Origin: Panax quinquefolius
Taxonomy: Eukaryota; Streptophyta; Magnoliopsida; Apiales; Araliaceae
NCBI GenBank assembly: GCA_020205615.1
Contig: JAINUW010000512.1
Span: 124,001 to 188,000, forward strand
Direction: 5' to 3'
Length of the DNA stretch: 64,000 nucleotides
Shown here: piece by piece, positions 37,496 through 49,606 of the stretch
Position numbering within the stretch: position 1 is the first letter of the stretch
Layout: each line of letters starts with the position of its first letter
Made by a program: the position numbers and the translations under genes
The notes under the pieces: generated by a model
What the model was told of the DNA's origin: nothing
What the model saw: only the letters and a program-made list of their open reading frames with translations
Databases searched by the model: none

Positions 37496-39570
37496 CCCTC
37501 AAATATTTCTTCAACTAAAAGGATGCATTTACGTGGATTATGATGAAAGTCATAATAAAAGTATAGAACTGATGAAAATCATGGGTATATGAAGTATTAG
37601 TAAGTTTTAAGATGAGTTATGTTGGTTAGTATGTGAAAACATGAAAGTTTCTTAGAAATCACAAAGAGTTGAAAATCGATTTTGGTGAAAACGTAATATG
37701 AAATTCAATTGACCATATCTCCTATTATATTTTGAATTTTTGAGTGTGGTCAAGTCCTAGAGTTAGATCTATGAGTTACCTAACTAATCCAAGTGGAATT
37801 ACTGGAAAAGGTGTTGTAGATTTTTGTGTGGACTGATTTTAGCAAAGGAGGGCAAAGCTGCAAAAACCGAAAAAGTTGCTGCCATGATTTTAGAGGGGCT
37901 GTTTCGGCCACTAAAATTATGAGAAAAATTCTGGCCTTTTGGGACATGAAGGCATATGGTATAAAGTACCCCCTGTCCAAAAATGAGCTCATTCTGACTT
38001 AAAATGAGCAAGTTATGACTATTTCAATATTTAGGTTTTTCGATTTAAAAACGCTATAACCGGAGTTCTATAACTCCGATGACCATGAAATTTAAACCTG
38101 GAAGCTCACGTTAACATGGGTAAGGTCCTGTCAAGATTTGGGAATTTTGGAGTTAAACTTGAGGTAGCTAATTTCTTAAGGAATTAATTAGAAATTGATT
38201 TTGAAAAATAGTAAATGAATTTTAAAAATTCGAGAAAAATATATTTTCATTATGGGACTATATTATGCTAAAACCCAGAAAAGAAATATTTTTGGGACTG
38301 ATTTGGTATTTTTCATGAAAATAGTTTAGTTACTTAACATATGAGTTAAATATGTTATGTGAAGTAACAAAGTTGATAATAGGATTTTATGGCTAGAGAA
38401 TCCTATATAGAATATATGCATATTTTTGATGAGGATTTGATAATTGGTGATGATATCTTATGAGTATGGCATTTTGAATGATTAAATGCATTATATGGTA
38501 AAGCGTAAACAATTGAGATAAATTGTTTATAAATTTAAGAAGTGGTTAAAATATTGTTATAATATTAATGATATTAGATTATGAGATTATTAAGTGATTG
38601 ATAACATGGGGATATTCTTGAATCCTGGATAAATTATATTATAAATGTTTAATATTTATTCTTTATCTCATTTGATTGATTCTTTATATCATTATCCTCA
38701 TGTTTATATTATGTTGAAAGTCATCATGTGTTCTGTAGTGCATAGATGGACTTGGTATGATTATGACTAGGGATTGTTCGGTATAATCATAACCGTAATT
38801 GAAAACACGATTATCTTTGGCCGTAGTGCATGGATAATTTGTGGTCGTGATACTAATGAATACACGATTATCTTTGGCCGTAGTGCATGGATAATTTGTG
38901 GTCGTGATACTAATGAATACACGATTATCTTGGCACGTAGTGCATGGATAATTTGTGGTCGTGATACTAATGAATACACGATTATCTTTGGTAGTAGTGC
39001 ATGGATAATTTGTGGTCGTGATACTAATGAATACACGATTATCTTCGCACGTAGTGCATGGATAATTTGTGGTCGTGGATACTAATGAATACACGATTAT
39101 CTTTCGCACGCACGTAGTGCGTGGATAATTGTGGTGGTGATACTTAATGAATACACGATTATCTTTCGCACGTAGTGCATGGATAATTTATGGTCGTGAT
39201 CTTAAAGAATATCCTTGGCACAGTAGTGTGTGGATGATTCGATGATGTGGATTAATTATTGAAGTGAGTCTCAAAGAATGAAATATTAATTCATGGATGT
39301 GGTAAAAGTCATCTTTCGTCAGTAGTGCATTGATAGACTTGGTATGATTATGACGTGGATTATTCTAAGATAATCACGATCAGATTGAAAACACGAATAT
39401 CCTCGCCAAGAATGCATGGATAATTCGTGGTTGTGATACTATTAAGTCGAGTCTCAAAGATTATTGGTTTTCTGAGTTGTATATCTTTGGCTCAGAAAGT
39501 GCAAAGATGAATTGTTAATGAATATCTTTCGTAGGATTGCGAAGATGAATTTAATATTTTTAACGATAAA
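37496..39570 (+). other. LTR-like filler replacing G2 RT and integrase
   Basis: Non-coding. The part from about 38195 (aatagtaaatgaattttaaa) matches the LTR remnant near 13190-13600. The part before it (37500-38190) has no match I can see elsewhere in the window. Then comes the 57-bp minisatellite, followed by hairpin-type LTR motifs to 39570. It was probably gained by recombination or template switching with another element. Confidence 0.65.
38806..39235 (+). repeat. 57-bp minisatellite (seven units plus a partial)
   Basis: Units begin (cacgattatc) at 38806, 38863, 38920, 38977, 39034, 39092 and 39154, with an eighth partial copy. The first five steps are exactly 57 bp. Because 57 is a multiple of three, long repetitive ORFs appear on both strands (for example 39109-38684 minus). 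These are by-products of the repeat, not genes. Each unit contains ATTATC / GATAAT arms around a GTAGTGCA loop. Confidence 0.92.
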
Positions 39571-39650
39571 GGTATTCAAGGTATCCTCACCTCTTTATCA
39601 TACAGTACGCATTCTAATTTCGAGGGCGTAAATTCCATAAGGAGGGAGAT
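39571..39650 (+). pseudogene. G2 pol C-terminal remnant and polypurine tract
   Basis: ggtatcctcacctctt and attctaatttcgagggc match the end of G1 pol (complement of about 4800-4870). The polypurine tract aaggagggagat is at 39639-39650, directly before the 3' LTR. Confidence 0.75.
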
Positions 39651-42201
39651 TGTGAGACCCCATATTTTATCAATAAAGATTTAAATTTTGTCGAAATAAT
39701 TTTTAATATTATGGTGTGAATTTGAGATAATATTATAGTTGTGGGTAGTATTTATAAATTTTGCAAAGTATGCAAGTTGTTATAAAATATTCGTTTGGTT
39801 CTGGGAATATTCTTTTTGTTAGGGAATATTCGCATAACTACTCAATCATTGGTGGACCCCACAACAGAATTATTGTCGGATTGAGAAAACGACAAAAATA
39901 TTTTATAAAAATAACGACGGAGGTGTTACCGTTAAAACTGTTGAACTACCCGGTGGTAAAAGTACAGTAATACGCGTGGTTGCATAGAAGACACCAGTAT
40001 TGATTATCGATGCTTACGTGAGAAGTCACTCACCTACGCTTCAATTATTGCTACAAGAATCACTGCATCATATCTCTTATATTATTGATTCAATTATTGT
40101 CACAAGATCATCTCGTATAATATGTTATATTATTAATTGAGACGACAAGTTATAAATGATTAATAATTGTTGAAAGATTAAAAAATGTGTTGATTAAAAT
40201 AAAATGATTTGTGGTAATATTTATTCAATCCTTAATGTATATAAAGAGTCCGCATATGAGACATTTGTGGTAAGTTTGATTATTATATGGGGGCCCATAT
40301 GTCATTATCTAAGAGTCTCTTCGTCAATAGTAATTACCTTTGTGAATAGTAATTACCTTCGTAATAGTATTAATTACCTTTACCAGCGTCGAACCACATT
40401 ACTTTTACACATTAAAGGTCGAACCACTTGTCGTTTCACATTTAAAGGCCGAACCACTTGTCGTTTCACATTACAAAGCGCCAAAACCACTTTTCTTTTT
40501 ACATCACCGATCAATCCAAGCCACTGCGCTTTTCACACATGGCAAGTGCTAAGCTAGAAATCTTTTATAAATAGAGGCCTAGTGCTTCATTATTTTTCAC
40601 TTAATTCATCAAACTCTAGAGAGAGAAACTATATAGAGAAGGAAGAAAAGTATTCTGCTACTTCACCTTGCCAATATTCAGTTCTTCTAAGGTAAGGGGT
40701 ATTATTTGTTGTACCCGTAAGGGGTGTTATTCTTTCTTATTCATGAAGAGAACTTCTGTTATTCCATTCATTATTATTCTGTTGGAATAACCTGTAAAAG
40801 TGGTATACCCTATACATAACCTGTATATGCGGCATACCCTATACTTGGTGAAATCCTTATGTTATTTCATTCTTATTTATTCTGTTGGAATAACCTGTAT
40901 ATGCGGAATCCCCTATACTTGGTGATCTTCTTCTGTTATTCCATTCTTTATTATTCTATTGGAATATCCTGTCTGTGTGTTTTACAACCGACCGGTTAAA
41001 ATCTTTATCATTACATTTGGAATATCCTATTCGTGTGTTTTACACCGGATCCGGTTCCATCTTTATTATTTTGTTGGAACATCCCGCTTCGGTGTGAATT
41101 TTCACGACCGTTCCGTTATTATTATTCATTGAATAACCTATCTATCAAGCAATCCGCATGCATGGTGATTTCTTTTGTTATTCCATTCTTTATTATACTC
41201 GGTTGGTTAAAACTTTGACTTTCTATACTCCATGAAATTAGTAGAATATCCTCGATATTTGCGTTTCATCCAATATCTTTTCATGAAAATATTCTTCCGA
41301 TCATTCTTGAATTTTACTCTACAAAACAAAGATCATTTTGACAATTTGGACGTTAAAAATTCCGGATAAAATAATTCTTGAACTTGTTTTATTGAATTAT
41401 TATGTCATGTCATCATCCTCATGTTATATTATGTTATCTTGTTAGTTACGTGTATAGATAAACTTAGTATGATTATGACGAGGATCATTCTAGTATAATC
41501 ATGGCTTGTTATAAATGATGTGATAAAAGTCCTCAATGGCCTCGTAATGCAATGATGGATAGTTTTTGGTATGATTATGACTGGGGTGATTCTAAGATAG
41601 TCATGACCATTGATAATTTGATGAATATCCTTGGTCAGTAGTAGTAAGGGGTGATTCGATGATGTGGATTATTTATTAAAGTCGAGTCTCATTTATAACA
41701 AATGATGAAAACCTTTTAAAACCTAAAAGATAGTAGACTTTATTCTCTACTGACTCTTTTAATGGATCGCTTATTCCACTGCAGCTTAAACTTGTTGTCG
41801 ATTGTATTTTATCGGTTTAACATCGTTGAAGGCTAATGATAAATTATTCTCGCATTATCTTAGTCATAATATTTCATCTTGGGCTAGTTGAGCTCACCCT
41901 TTTCTTTCACCGTTTCTCTCGTGAAATGAGAACATAGCCGGGACGAAGTCTGGGAACAGAGTAATGGTCCAGAGGATAGCATTAGTAGTCCTCATTATTC
42001 GTGAAATAGTGTGATAATAGTTGTAATGAGGACTCCTTTTGAGTTTGTATAATATCTAGTAGACAATATTTGTATTCAAACTCACAGTTTATGTCAGATT
42101 GCATACATTACGCTTATATTAGTAAGTTGTATTTGAATTTATGTACCATGTAAGTGGCGACCCAAGATGGGTGACGTATACCTAATTTTGGGGGCATCAC
42201 A
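39651..42201 (+). repeat. G2 3' LTR
   Basis: Starts TGTGAGACCCC at 39651 and ends gggcatcaca at 42201, followed by AGGAA. TATA box 40566-40573. Closely parallels the 5' LTR. It often has CTG where the 5' copy has CG, for example attctgttgg versus attcgttgg. Confidence 0.9.
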
Positions 42202-42206
42202 AGGAA

Positions 42207-43747
42207 TATGAAAGCTAACAACCTTAAGAAAACAATCAATTTTTGCATGATGAGTAGTTAACCAATCAATCCCTAGAATTACATCAAATGCAAGTATTTT
42301 TAATGCAATAAGATCGACAGGTAATGTGTGGGTACCAACTTGAACCAAACAAGACTTATAAACCGTTGATGTAATGAAGGTTTCTCCCAACGGAGTTTCC
42401 ACAGATAAGTCAAAGTCTAATTTCTCCGGAGTCAAATTTAATCGTTGAGCACAAGTAAGAGAAATAAAAGAATGGGTAGAAGCCCAGATCAAATAAAGTG
42501 TAGACTTATTTAGAGAGTTTATGATAAGCTTACCCGTGATGACCTCATTCGGGTTCCTTGCTCTCTCTGGGAGGTCACAACAAACGCTCTCCCTGCAGAC
42601 TACCGGCTTTGACTTTTTTGGGATGACCTTTGGTGCCTCCATCCTAGTGAATTTGTCTTGGTGAGCGACAAAATTGAGCTAAGTGATCTTCTCTTCCACA
42701 ATTATAACATGCTTTGACTGATCATCTCATAATTTGACCGATGTGTCCTCCCTCCGCATTTGAAGCATATGATGGGTGGTCTTTCTCCTTCCTTAACAAC
42801 TTGGTCTTTGACGACGTCTTTCCATCATTGTTGAATATCCTCTCTCGAAATGTCCATTCTTATTGTTTTGGCTCGATTACCACCGAAGTGGTTACCATTT
42901 TCGCTTTGTTGATTCCTCCACGCTTGTTGTCACCGCTCAACGATCGCTTCTCACCGGTATTATCATTTTGCCAGCTGCTCTCATTTAGTTGCATTGACTC
43001 GTTATCGCGCTCCACCAACTGAGCCCTATTTACAACATCTGAATACAAACACAGTTTATGAGAAATAAGATGTTGACATATTTTCGGCTTCAAACCTCTT
43101 AAAAACATTCGCGTCATTCTCTCTTCATTATCCACCAAGTGGGACGCAAACCGGGATAACTCCGTAAATTTTGCCTCGTATTGCGACACGGTCATATTGT
43201 TTTGCTCCAATTTGATAAACTCCACCTCCTTCATGTGACGAATACTTTCGGAAAAGTATTTATCATTGAACGACTCTTGGAACTTCTCCCAAAACATCTT
43301 TAAAGACGACAGTTGAGTATGTTTTCTGGATTTCCACTAAGTGTCCGCCTCTCTGCAAACATAAAGGCGTGAAGGGAACCTTTTGCTCTCGGAGCATCCC
43401 AAGACATCAAATATCTTGGTGATGCGCTTTATTCATGCTTACGCCATAAGTGGTTTTAGCTCCCCTTAAACTCCGGTGGTCCCTCCTTGAACTGTTTAGC
43501 GGTGATCACCGAGAGTTTCAAAGTGTTTCCACCTACAATTTGGAAAGGAGCCGCTCTCATTGCTTTGTTGCATGAATTGCATAAAGCCTCCGAACAATCC
43601 ATCATTCGGCATTTGGTCGGTGTTGTTGTTTGCATGAGGATTGTAGCGCCTTCGATGCACATTCTCCTTATTATTGATATGTGGAGACTCAGCGGTCTCT
43701 TGTGCTCCATTGCTATTCTCAACATTTTGGATGTCATTTTCAGACAT
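42207..43747 (-). pseudogene. G3 gag and protease (5' part)
   Basis: Gag begins at ATG 43747 (MSENDIQNVENSNGAQ). The 43297-42860 frame holds the capsid-type region, with FIKLEQNNMTVSQYEAKF and VDNEERMTRMFLRGLKP. A zinc-knuckle region follows at about 42780-42690, in a shifted frame. Protease (42642-42207) shows ASTHSFISLTCAQRLNLTP and FDVILGIDWLTTHHAKIDC. The strand continues on the far side of G2 at 32823. Frames break several times. Confidence 0.85.
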
Positions 43748-43901
43748 CGCCACAAAACAAAGGTTAATTGACATATAACCTAATATCTCTAAACTCGACC
43801 AACCAATTTAAATACAAAATAAATTTAAGTAGGTCATACTTAGCGAAGAAATTCTCCCGTCTCTCCCTCCAGTTCTAGTCTCACATCTTAGCCAGGGATC
43901 A

Positions 43902-43922
43902 TATCCTAAGCTTTGATACCAA
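43902..43922 (-). promoter_or_regulatory. G3 primer binding site (tRNA-Met type)
   Basis: On the minus strand GGTTGGTATCAAAGCTTAGG follows the LTR end, one base from the TGGTATCAGAGCTTAGG form. Confidence 0.75.
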
Positions 43923-46283
43923 CCGTGGCGCCCCAAAATTAGGTATACATCACCCATCTTGGGTCGCCGTCGGATACATGTATGCGTAATTCAAATACAA
44001 TCGCCATGTATAATACGACAAACATAAACCGTGAGTTTGAATACAAATATTATCTACTAGAGATTATAAAACTCAAAAGGAGTCCTCATTACAATTATTA
44101 TAACACTATTTCACGAATAGTGAGGACTACTAATGCTATCCTGCGGACCATCACTCCGTTCCTCCCACTCGTCAAAGCCTATATTCTCATTTCAAGAAAA
44201 AAAAGTGAAAGAAAGGGTGAGCTCAACTAGTCCAAGAAGAAAAATTATGACTAAGATAATGCGAATAAATTATCATTAGTCTCCAACAATGTTAAACCGA
44301 TAAAATATAATAGACATCAAGTTTAAGCTGCGGTGAACAATCAATCCATTAAAAGAGTCAAGTAGAAAATAAAATCTATTATCTTTTATGATTTAAAAGG
44401 TTTTTCATCATCTTTATTATCATTTGAGACTCAAATTTTAATAAATATTCCACATCATCGAATCACCCCGCACTTCTGCCAAGGATATTCTTTAGTATCA
44501 CGACCACAATTATCCATGCACTACGGGCCAAGAATATTTGTGTATTCATTAATGGTCATGATCATGCCAACAATCGTCCATTAATGCACTCACGGCCAAT
44601 GAGAACTTTTACCACATCATTTGTAACATTACGGTTATGATTACACCGAATAATCTCTCGTAATAATCATACCAAGTCCATCTATGCACTACACTGAAGG
44701 CCACGGATGACTTTCAACAGAATATAAACATGAGGATGATGACAATGATATAAGAATTCAATAAAACAAGTTCAAGAATTATTTTATCCGGAATTATTAA
44801 GTCCAAATTGTCAACATGATATCTTGTTTGGTAGAGTAAAATTCAAGAATGATCGAAGAATATTTCCATGAAAAGATCTTTGGATGAAGCCAAATATCAA
44901 GGATATTCTACTAATTTCATGGAGTATGAAGTGAAACTTTAACCAACCGAGTATAATAAAGAATGGAATAACAAAAGAAATCACCATGCATGCGAGTTGC
45001 GTGATGTATGAGTTATTCAACAGAATAATAATAACGGAACCAGTCGAGGCAAAATTTGCACCCAACAAGATGTTCCAACAGAATAATAAAGAGCGGAACG
45101 AAGTCAAGGTGTAAAACATCTGAGCAGGATGTTCCAGCGAATAATAATAAGGCGGAACCAGTCCGGTGTAAACACATGCATGTGATGTTCCAACGGAATA
45201 ATAATAAAAAACGGAACCAAAGTTGGTGTAAAACACACTGAGCAGGATGTCCAAGCGAGAATAATAGAAGAATGTCACCAAGTATAGGGTGATCAGCAGT
45301 ATCAAAAAGTTATTCAAGCAGAATAATAAGAATTGGAATAACAATGAGTTCTCTTCATGAATAATAAAGAATAACACTCCTTACGAGTACAACAAATAAT
45401 ATTCCCTACCTTAAGAAGAATAATAAGATCTTGGATATATAAGTAGTGAAGTAGCAGAATACTTTCTTCTTTCTCTCTATAGTTTATCTCTACAGAGTTT
45501 GGTGAATTAAGTAAGAAAATAATGAATGAATGAGCTTCATTTATTGAAAAATGGAATGCATAGTAACTAACTCATGAGCTATCGAGATTGATTTATTTTA
45601 ATCTGACGGTCCATATTTAAAGCAAAATAAAATAAAATATATTCTATTTATAATCTAATAAAACGAATAACTTTATAAAAGATTTTACTATACAAACATT
45701 ATGCAGTAACTATACAAACACTATGCATAATAAAATATAATATATTCTAATTATTGTCTAATAAAGCAGATAGCTTTATAAAAGTATTACATTTTATATA
45801 AAAGATTTTACTATGTAAAAACACTATGCAGAATACTTATGCATAATAGAGTATAATATATTCTATTTATAGAATAACTTTATAAAAGTATTACATTTTT
45901 TATATAAAAGATTTTTGTATTATTACATTGATAATACCAACAAAATTGAGTGACTTATCACTTAAGCATCAATAATTAATACCGTGTGTGCTTCTGAACC
46001 AATCCAGACATCGTATTTCTTTAACAAGGGTGTTTCAATGATTAACAGTAAAACTTCCGTAGTTATTTTCATAAAATATTTTTGTCATTTTTTAATCCGA
46101 CAATAATTCCGTTAGGGGTCCACCAATGATTGTGCTTGTTGTCTTAATATTCCTGTTAAAACGAATATTCCCACCAATCGAATATTATATAACAACTTGC
46201 GTACTTTTGCAAAATTTATAAATATTACCCACAACTATTATATCAATTTCACTCCATAATATTCAAAAATAATATTTATAGAA

Positions 46284-46288
46284 AATTC
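46284..46288. repeat. Target-site duplication AATTC (left)
   Basis: AATTC here and at 46993-46997 flank the solo LTR. Confidence 0.7.
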
Positions 46289-46992
46289 GTTGGAAATGAG
46301 ATTTGAATTGAATGAGAAAATTGACTTCAAAGTCCCGGTCGAAGAATGGGTCGAATTGAATTAGGAATTCGCGTGGTCGCGATTTCGGCGGGTTCGTTAT
46401 ATATAATTTTATCATCACAATACTACGTCGTTTTGATGACGGTTACATGCGAATTTTTCCTATAAATAAATGGTGTGGGAAAGCATTTGGAATAGATAAC
46501 AAATTTTCCCGTCCCATTTTGTTTTTGAAATTCCCGTCCCGTTCCTTCCCTTATTCACGTTCGCGTAAGAAATCCAAATCTCGTTCCTTCCCTTACGCAA
46601 TCCGCCTCCTTTCCTTACTCGCAATCCCGTTTCTGCAGATTTTCCGTTCTCTGTCAAATAATATTGCAGTAATAGTAAGTATTTTTAATTTTTCTTCATG
46701 CATGCATAATTAATATTCATGTAAGTTCAGTACATAAACATTGAATTTGGTTCGATGAATTCTTAATTTTGTAATGCTACTAATTAAGAATTGAAATCCG
46801 TTTTATCTTGGGAAGCAATTATTCAATTAACCCTTAGCATTTGTGGGGGAATAAATTTGCTTTAAGGAGACTTTGTGAATTCAAAGGATTCGGATTTATA
46901 TTTTTTATTTTACAAATTGTTTCTGTTTTGCATAATTTATTATTATTATATTTATATGCATTATTAAATAATACTATATATTACAGATAACA
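46289..46992 (+). repeat. 704-bp solo LTR inside the G3 LTR
   Basis: Interrupts the G3 LTR between tttatagaa(aattc) and (aattc)atctttattc. It starts GTTGGAAATGAG, probably TGTTGG with one T lost, and ends CAGATAACA. It has a TATA box (tataaata near 46461-46469) and a pyrimidine-rich region with repeated cgttccttccctta blocks (46500-46625). Size and ends suggest a Copia-type LTR, but no internal sequence is present to prove this. Confidence 0.65.
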
Positions 46993-47607
46993 AATTCATC
47001 TTTATTCAAAAAGTTGGGGTTTTACACTCCCATATTGGGAATATTTAGTTTCAAGAGTATTTGATAAGTAAGAACAAGATCTGTGTACCTAAATTCTAAA
47101 AAGTAAAAATCGAAGATGAAGAGAAGGCGAGAAGCGAAGATGATGCGGACAGAGTTCGGAGGGCGAGGCTCTGGAGGACCAAGATTTGGGGACTAAGAGT
47201 GAGACTCGAGATTTGGGGACTCACGATTTCTAGGCGAAGTCGCGATTGAGAGTAAGAGATGAGACTTCAAACTTCAGAGACGAGAGAGAGATTTGAGATC
47301 TTAGATCTTAGAGTTGTGCCTTGTGGGACTGTATGAATATAAGTGAGATTTGAGAAGATGATTGGAGTCGTAAGAAATTAGACTTAGGGAGAGAGTGAAT
47401 ATTACTACTTTAATCTTTAAAGCTTAATTTTTTATTATAATTTGTTCGGTTATTCGGTTAATCGAATAATTAAAATTCAAAAATCAAACCCGAATCCGAA
47501 AATCGAATAATAAAACGGATATAACCGAAATACAAAAAATAATCGAAAACCAAAAAAATCGGTTAAAAAATTTCTATTCAATTTTATGTATTTTTTGCTT
47601 AGTCCTA

Positions 47608-48402
47608 CTCATCATCACATTATGATTATTGAGGTGTTCGTTCAATTTGAAATCTTCCAAATGAAAAACACTTTTCTAAACCTTTCCTCTCTCTTGAAAT
47701 TTTATGAAATTTAAAGGTGTAAATAGAAAATAAAAAAATTAGTAATAAAGGACAAAGTAGAAATTTTTTTAAAAGTCAAAGCACATTTTCAAAAATTATA
47801 AAAAGCTTCACTTTTTTTGGTTCATATTAAATTCTCCTCTGCTTAAATTTTTTTTTTAACAATAAATATAATTCTCTACTCGTGTATATTTTACCAACAA
47901 CACAAAATTAACAAATATATTAAGGTATCGAAATCATGGTATTAACATAAAATAGTTAATCTGTTTTTTAGTTGTTAAAATCTAAAATAATAATTAATAG
48001 TTTTTTTGTCCAAATTGATAAATGGTTCAAGATTTTTATTATTTTATTTTAAAAACTTTGAAAAAGTATAATGCAAGTCTGTTCAATATATATATTTTTT
48101 TGAACTTAAGAGATTAATTTAGTTAATTATAGTAAACCAGTACTATACTTTTCAGTCATGGCCCATGGGCATATGTTGTTACTCTCCTAGTCTCCTTTTC
48201 CAAATTTGGTTAGATTTGGCCAGACAGCCAAAGGGGAGAGAGTACACCGACAAGATAGATCTAGATTCCGGTACTCCTCAGATCTCCTTCATTTTCCTTC
48301 TCAATCTCCCTTACAAATTTCGCTCTCTACAATAGTATCATGTTGGAACATTAATGATTGAATTTTGAATAAATTGGGTAGATCTAAATACACTCAGCTC
48401 AG
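47608..48402. promoter_or_regulatory. Upstream region of the phosphatase-like gene
   Basis: AT-rich without ORFs. A 10-bp palindrome gcccatgggc lies at 48161-48170; together with the preceding g it contains GGCCCA, a site II-type motif known to bind TCP factors. The transcription start is unknown. The start codon at 48403 opens the long ORF in a normal context (cagATGGG). Confidence 0.4.
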
Positions 48403-49553
48403 ATGGGCTCCTCTGAATCCGTACAAGTAGCCGAAGATGACGACGAAGAAGAAGATGATGACGAAGAACCAGAGGAAGATGATAATGGCGAAAATGATGG
48501 TAGAAGAGAATTACCAGGCGATGGCAATTTGGTAAAAAAGGTTCTAGAGCAAGAGCCAGAAATGTTACCCTGTCACGCGTCCGCATCGCCGTTGTCCCCT
48601 CAGCTCTCGTCATTCGGGACACCACGAATGGGGCCGTCGATCAAAGTGTGGGACCCTTACAATGTTCTGGCTCCGCCACCGCCCTTGCCGCCTCCTCCGC
48701 AATTCTCCCGGAGCTTCTCGGCGGCGGATGTGGTGGAAGATGATCGGACGGTGACGGTGTTCTTGATCAGTCATGCGGAGTGTCGTATGAATTTACGCCC
48801 GGATTTGGTTGCCGGAAGGTGCCCTGAGGCGGCGTTGACGCCGAATGGGAAGAGGCAAGCGAGAGCTTTGGCGGTGTTTTTGAAATCTCAGGGAGTGAGG
48901 TTCAATGCTGTTTATACGTCGCCGTTGGATCGGGCCCGAGGCACAGCTCTTTCAGTATGCCAGGTAGTCTCTTGATTTGAATTGGTTGTAGCATTGCCCT
49001 TATGTAGTACTAGTTCATTTTGATATATTATTTAGCTCTTTTGATTGATTCAGTAAGCATAGCTATATATTTTGATACACTGATTATTAACCTGATATAA
49101 ATTTGCTCAACTTTGGTTGATTAAGTGTTAATGCTGTTGTGATCTTTGTCATTCAATTCCCATTCTTGCATTTGAACCAATTGCCTTAAAATGTAGCCCT
49201 GAAATGAATGTAATGATAAGTAATGTTTTTTTTGCATCACCAAATAAATTGTGTTAAAATTTATTGTCAGCCTACAACCATCCTTGGCACGTATTACACT
49301 GCTAGCCTATAAATTGGTGATAGTTAACACTGACAAAGACAAACCTCAATAAAGATTGAACCTTGGACCTCTCCAATTTATGTTTGTAAACATATGCAGA
49401 ACGGTAAACTCTGGCTTACATAGTAGTTATGTTTATAATCCACTCATGAAGAATGAATTTGTTGTCTAGTGAATGCTGACTCATTCATAGTCAGAATGAT
49501 GATTAGAATTGGATTCATGCTCTTAGTAGCAATGAATCAGCTCTCCTACCATC

Positions 49554-49606
<53 letters not shown>

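Larger units (their letters stand above)
32829..42201 (+). mobile_element. G2: complete Gypsy insertion lacking most of pol
   Basis: A 9.4-kb plus-strand element inserted in the protease region of G3. LTRs are 2,577 and 2,551 bp (TGTGAGACCCC...CACA). It has a primer site at 35408, gag, part of protease, a polypurine tract at 39639-39650 and an AGGAA duplication on both sides. Between about 37500 and 39570 the RT, RNase H and integrase are absent. That space holds LTR-like non-coding sequence and a 57-bp minisatellite. The last 70 bp before the polypurine tract again match the end of G1 pol. G2 is therefore a non-autonomous recombinant and probably the youngest large insertion here. Confidence 0.9.
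31479..47026 (-). mobile_element. G3: 3'-truncated Gypsy element, interrupted by G2 and a solo LTR
   Basis: Same family and strand as G1. Parts in transcription order: 5' LTR 47026-43923 (with a 704-bp solo LTR inside it), primer site, gag, protease, then a break at 42202/32828 where G2 sits, then the rest of pol (RT and RNase H) down to about 31479. Integrase, polypurine tract and 3' LTR are missing. The left edge falls at agatctccactttc, matching G1 near 6537. Removing G2 and one AGGAA copy joins the protease region without a gap. Confidence 0.8.
43923..47026 (-). repeat. G3 5' LTR, interrupted by a solo LTR
   Basis: Runs on the minus strand from TGTAAAACCCCAAC (47026) to GGGGCGCCAC (about 43923). 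With the 704-bp insertion and one AATTC copy removed it is about 2.4 kb. The usual TATA box is weakened (catttattgaaaa near 45539). The 45600-45960 part contains tandem-like ctttataaaagtatta units not seen in G1. Confidence 0.8.
31101..47607. mobile_element. Probable hAT-like DNA transposon split by nested Gypsy elements
   Basis: The left arm (31101-31478) starts TAGGGCTGAGCATTCGG and the right arm (47027-47607) ends, read inward on the minus strand, TAGGACTAAGC. The outer 11 bp differ at two positions. Both arms contain many cgaat/aaccgaa-type motifs next to the ends. No transposase is visible. The flanking 8-mers (catatcag and ctcatcat) agree at five of eight positions, which is only weak support for a duplication. 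Everything between the arms is a minus-strand Gypsy element and its own insertions. The left arm has a run of 12 C (31438-31449). Confidence 0.4.

Noticed and set aside
38684..39109. 141-codon repetitive ORF on the minus strand (and a 103-codon one on plus)
   Set aside because: Both arise from the 57-bp minisatellite, whose period is a multiple of three; no protein family and no start context.
38806..39235. CRISPR-like regular array
   Set aside because: Units are joined head to tail with no unique spacers, inside a plant retrotransposon; it is a minisatellite.
46447..46713. 88-codon ORF with basic residues
   Set aside because: Inside the 704-bp solo LTR, driven by the cgttccttccc blocks.
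31093..47615. 8-bp duplication catatcag / ctcatcat proving a hAT insertion
   Set aside because: Only five of eight bases agree, which is close to chance in AT-rich DNA; kept only as weak support.
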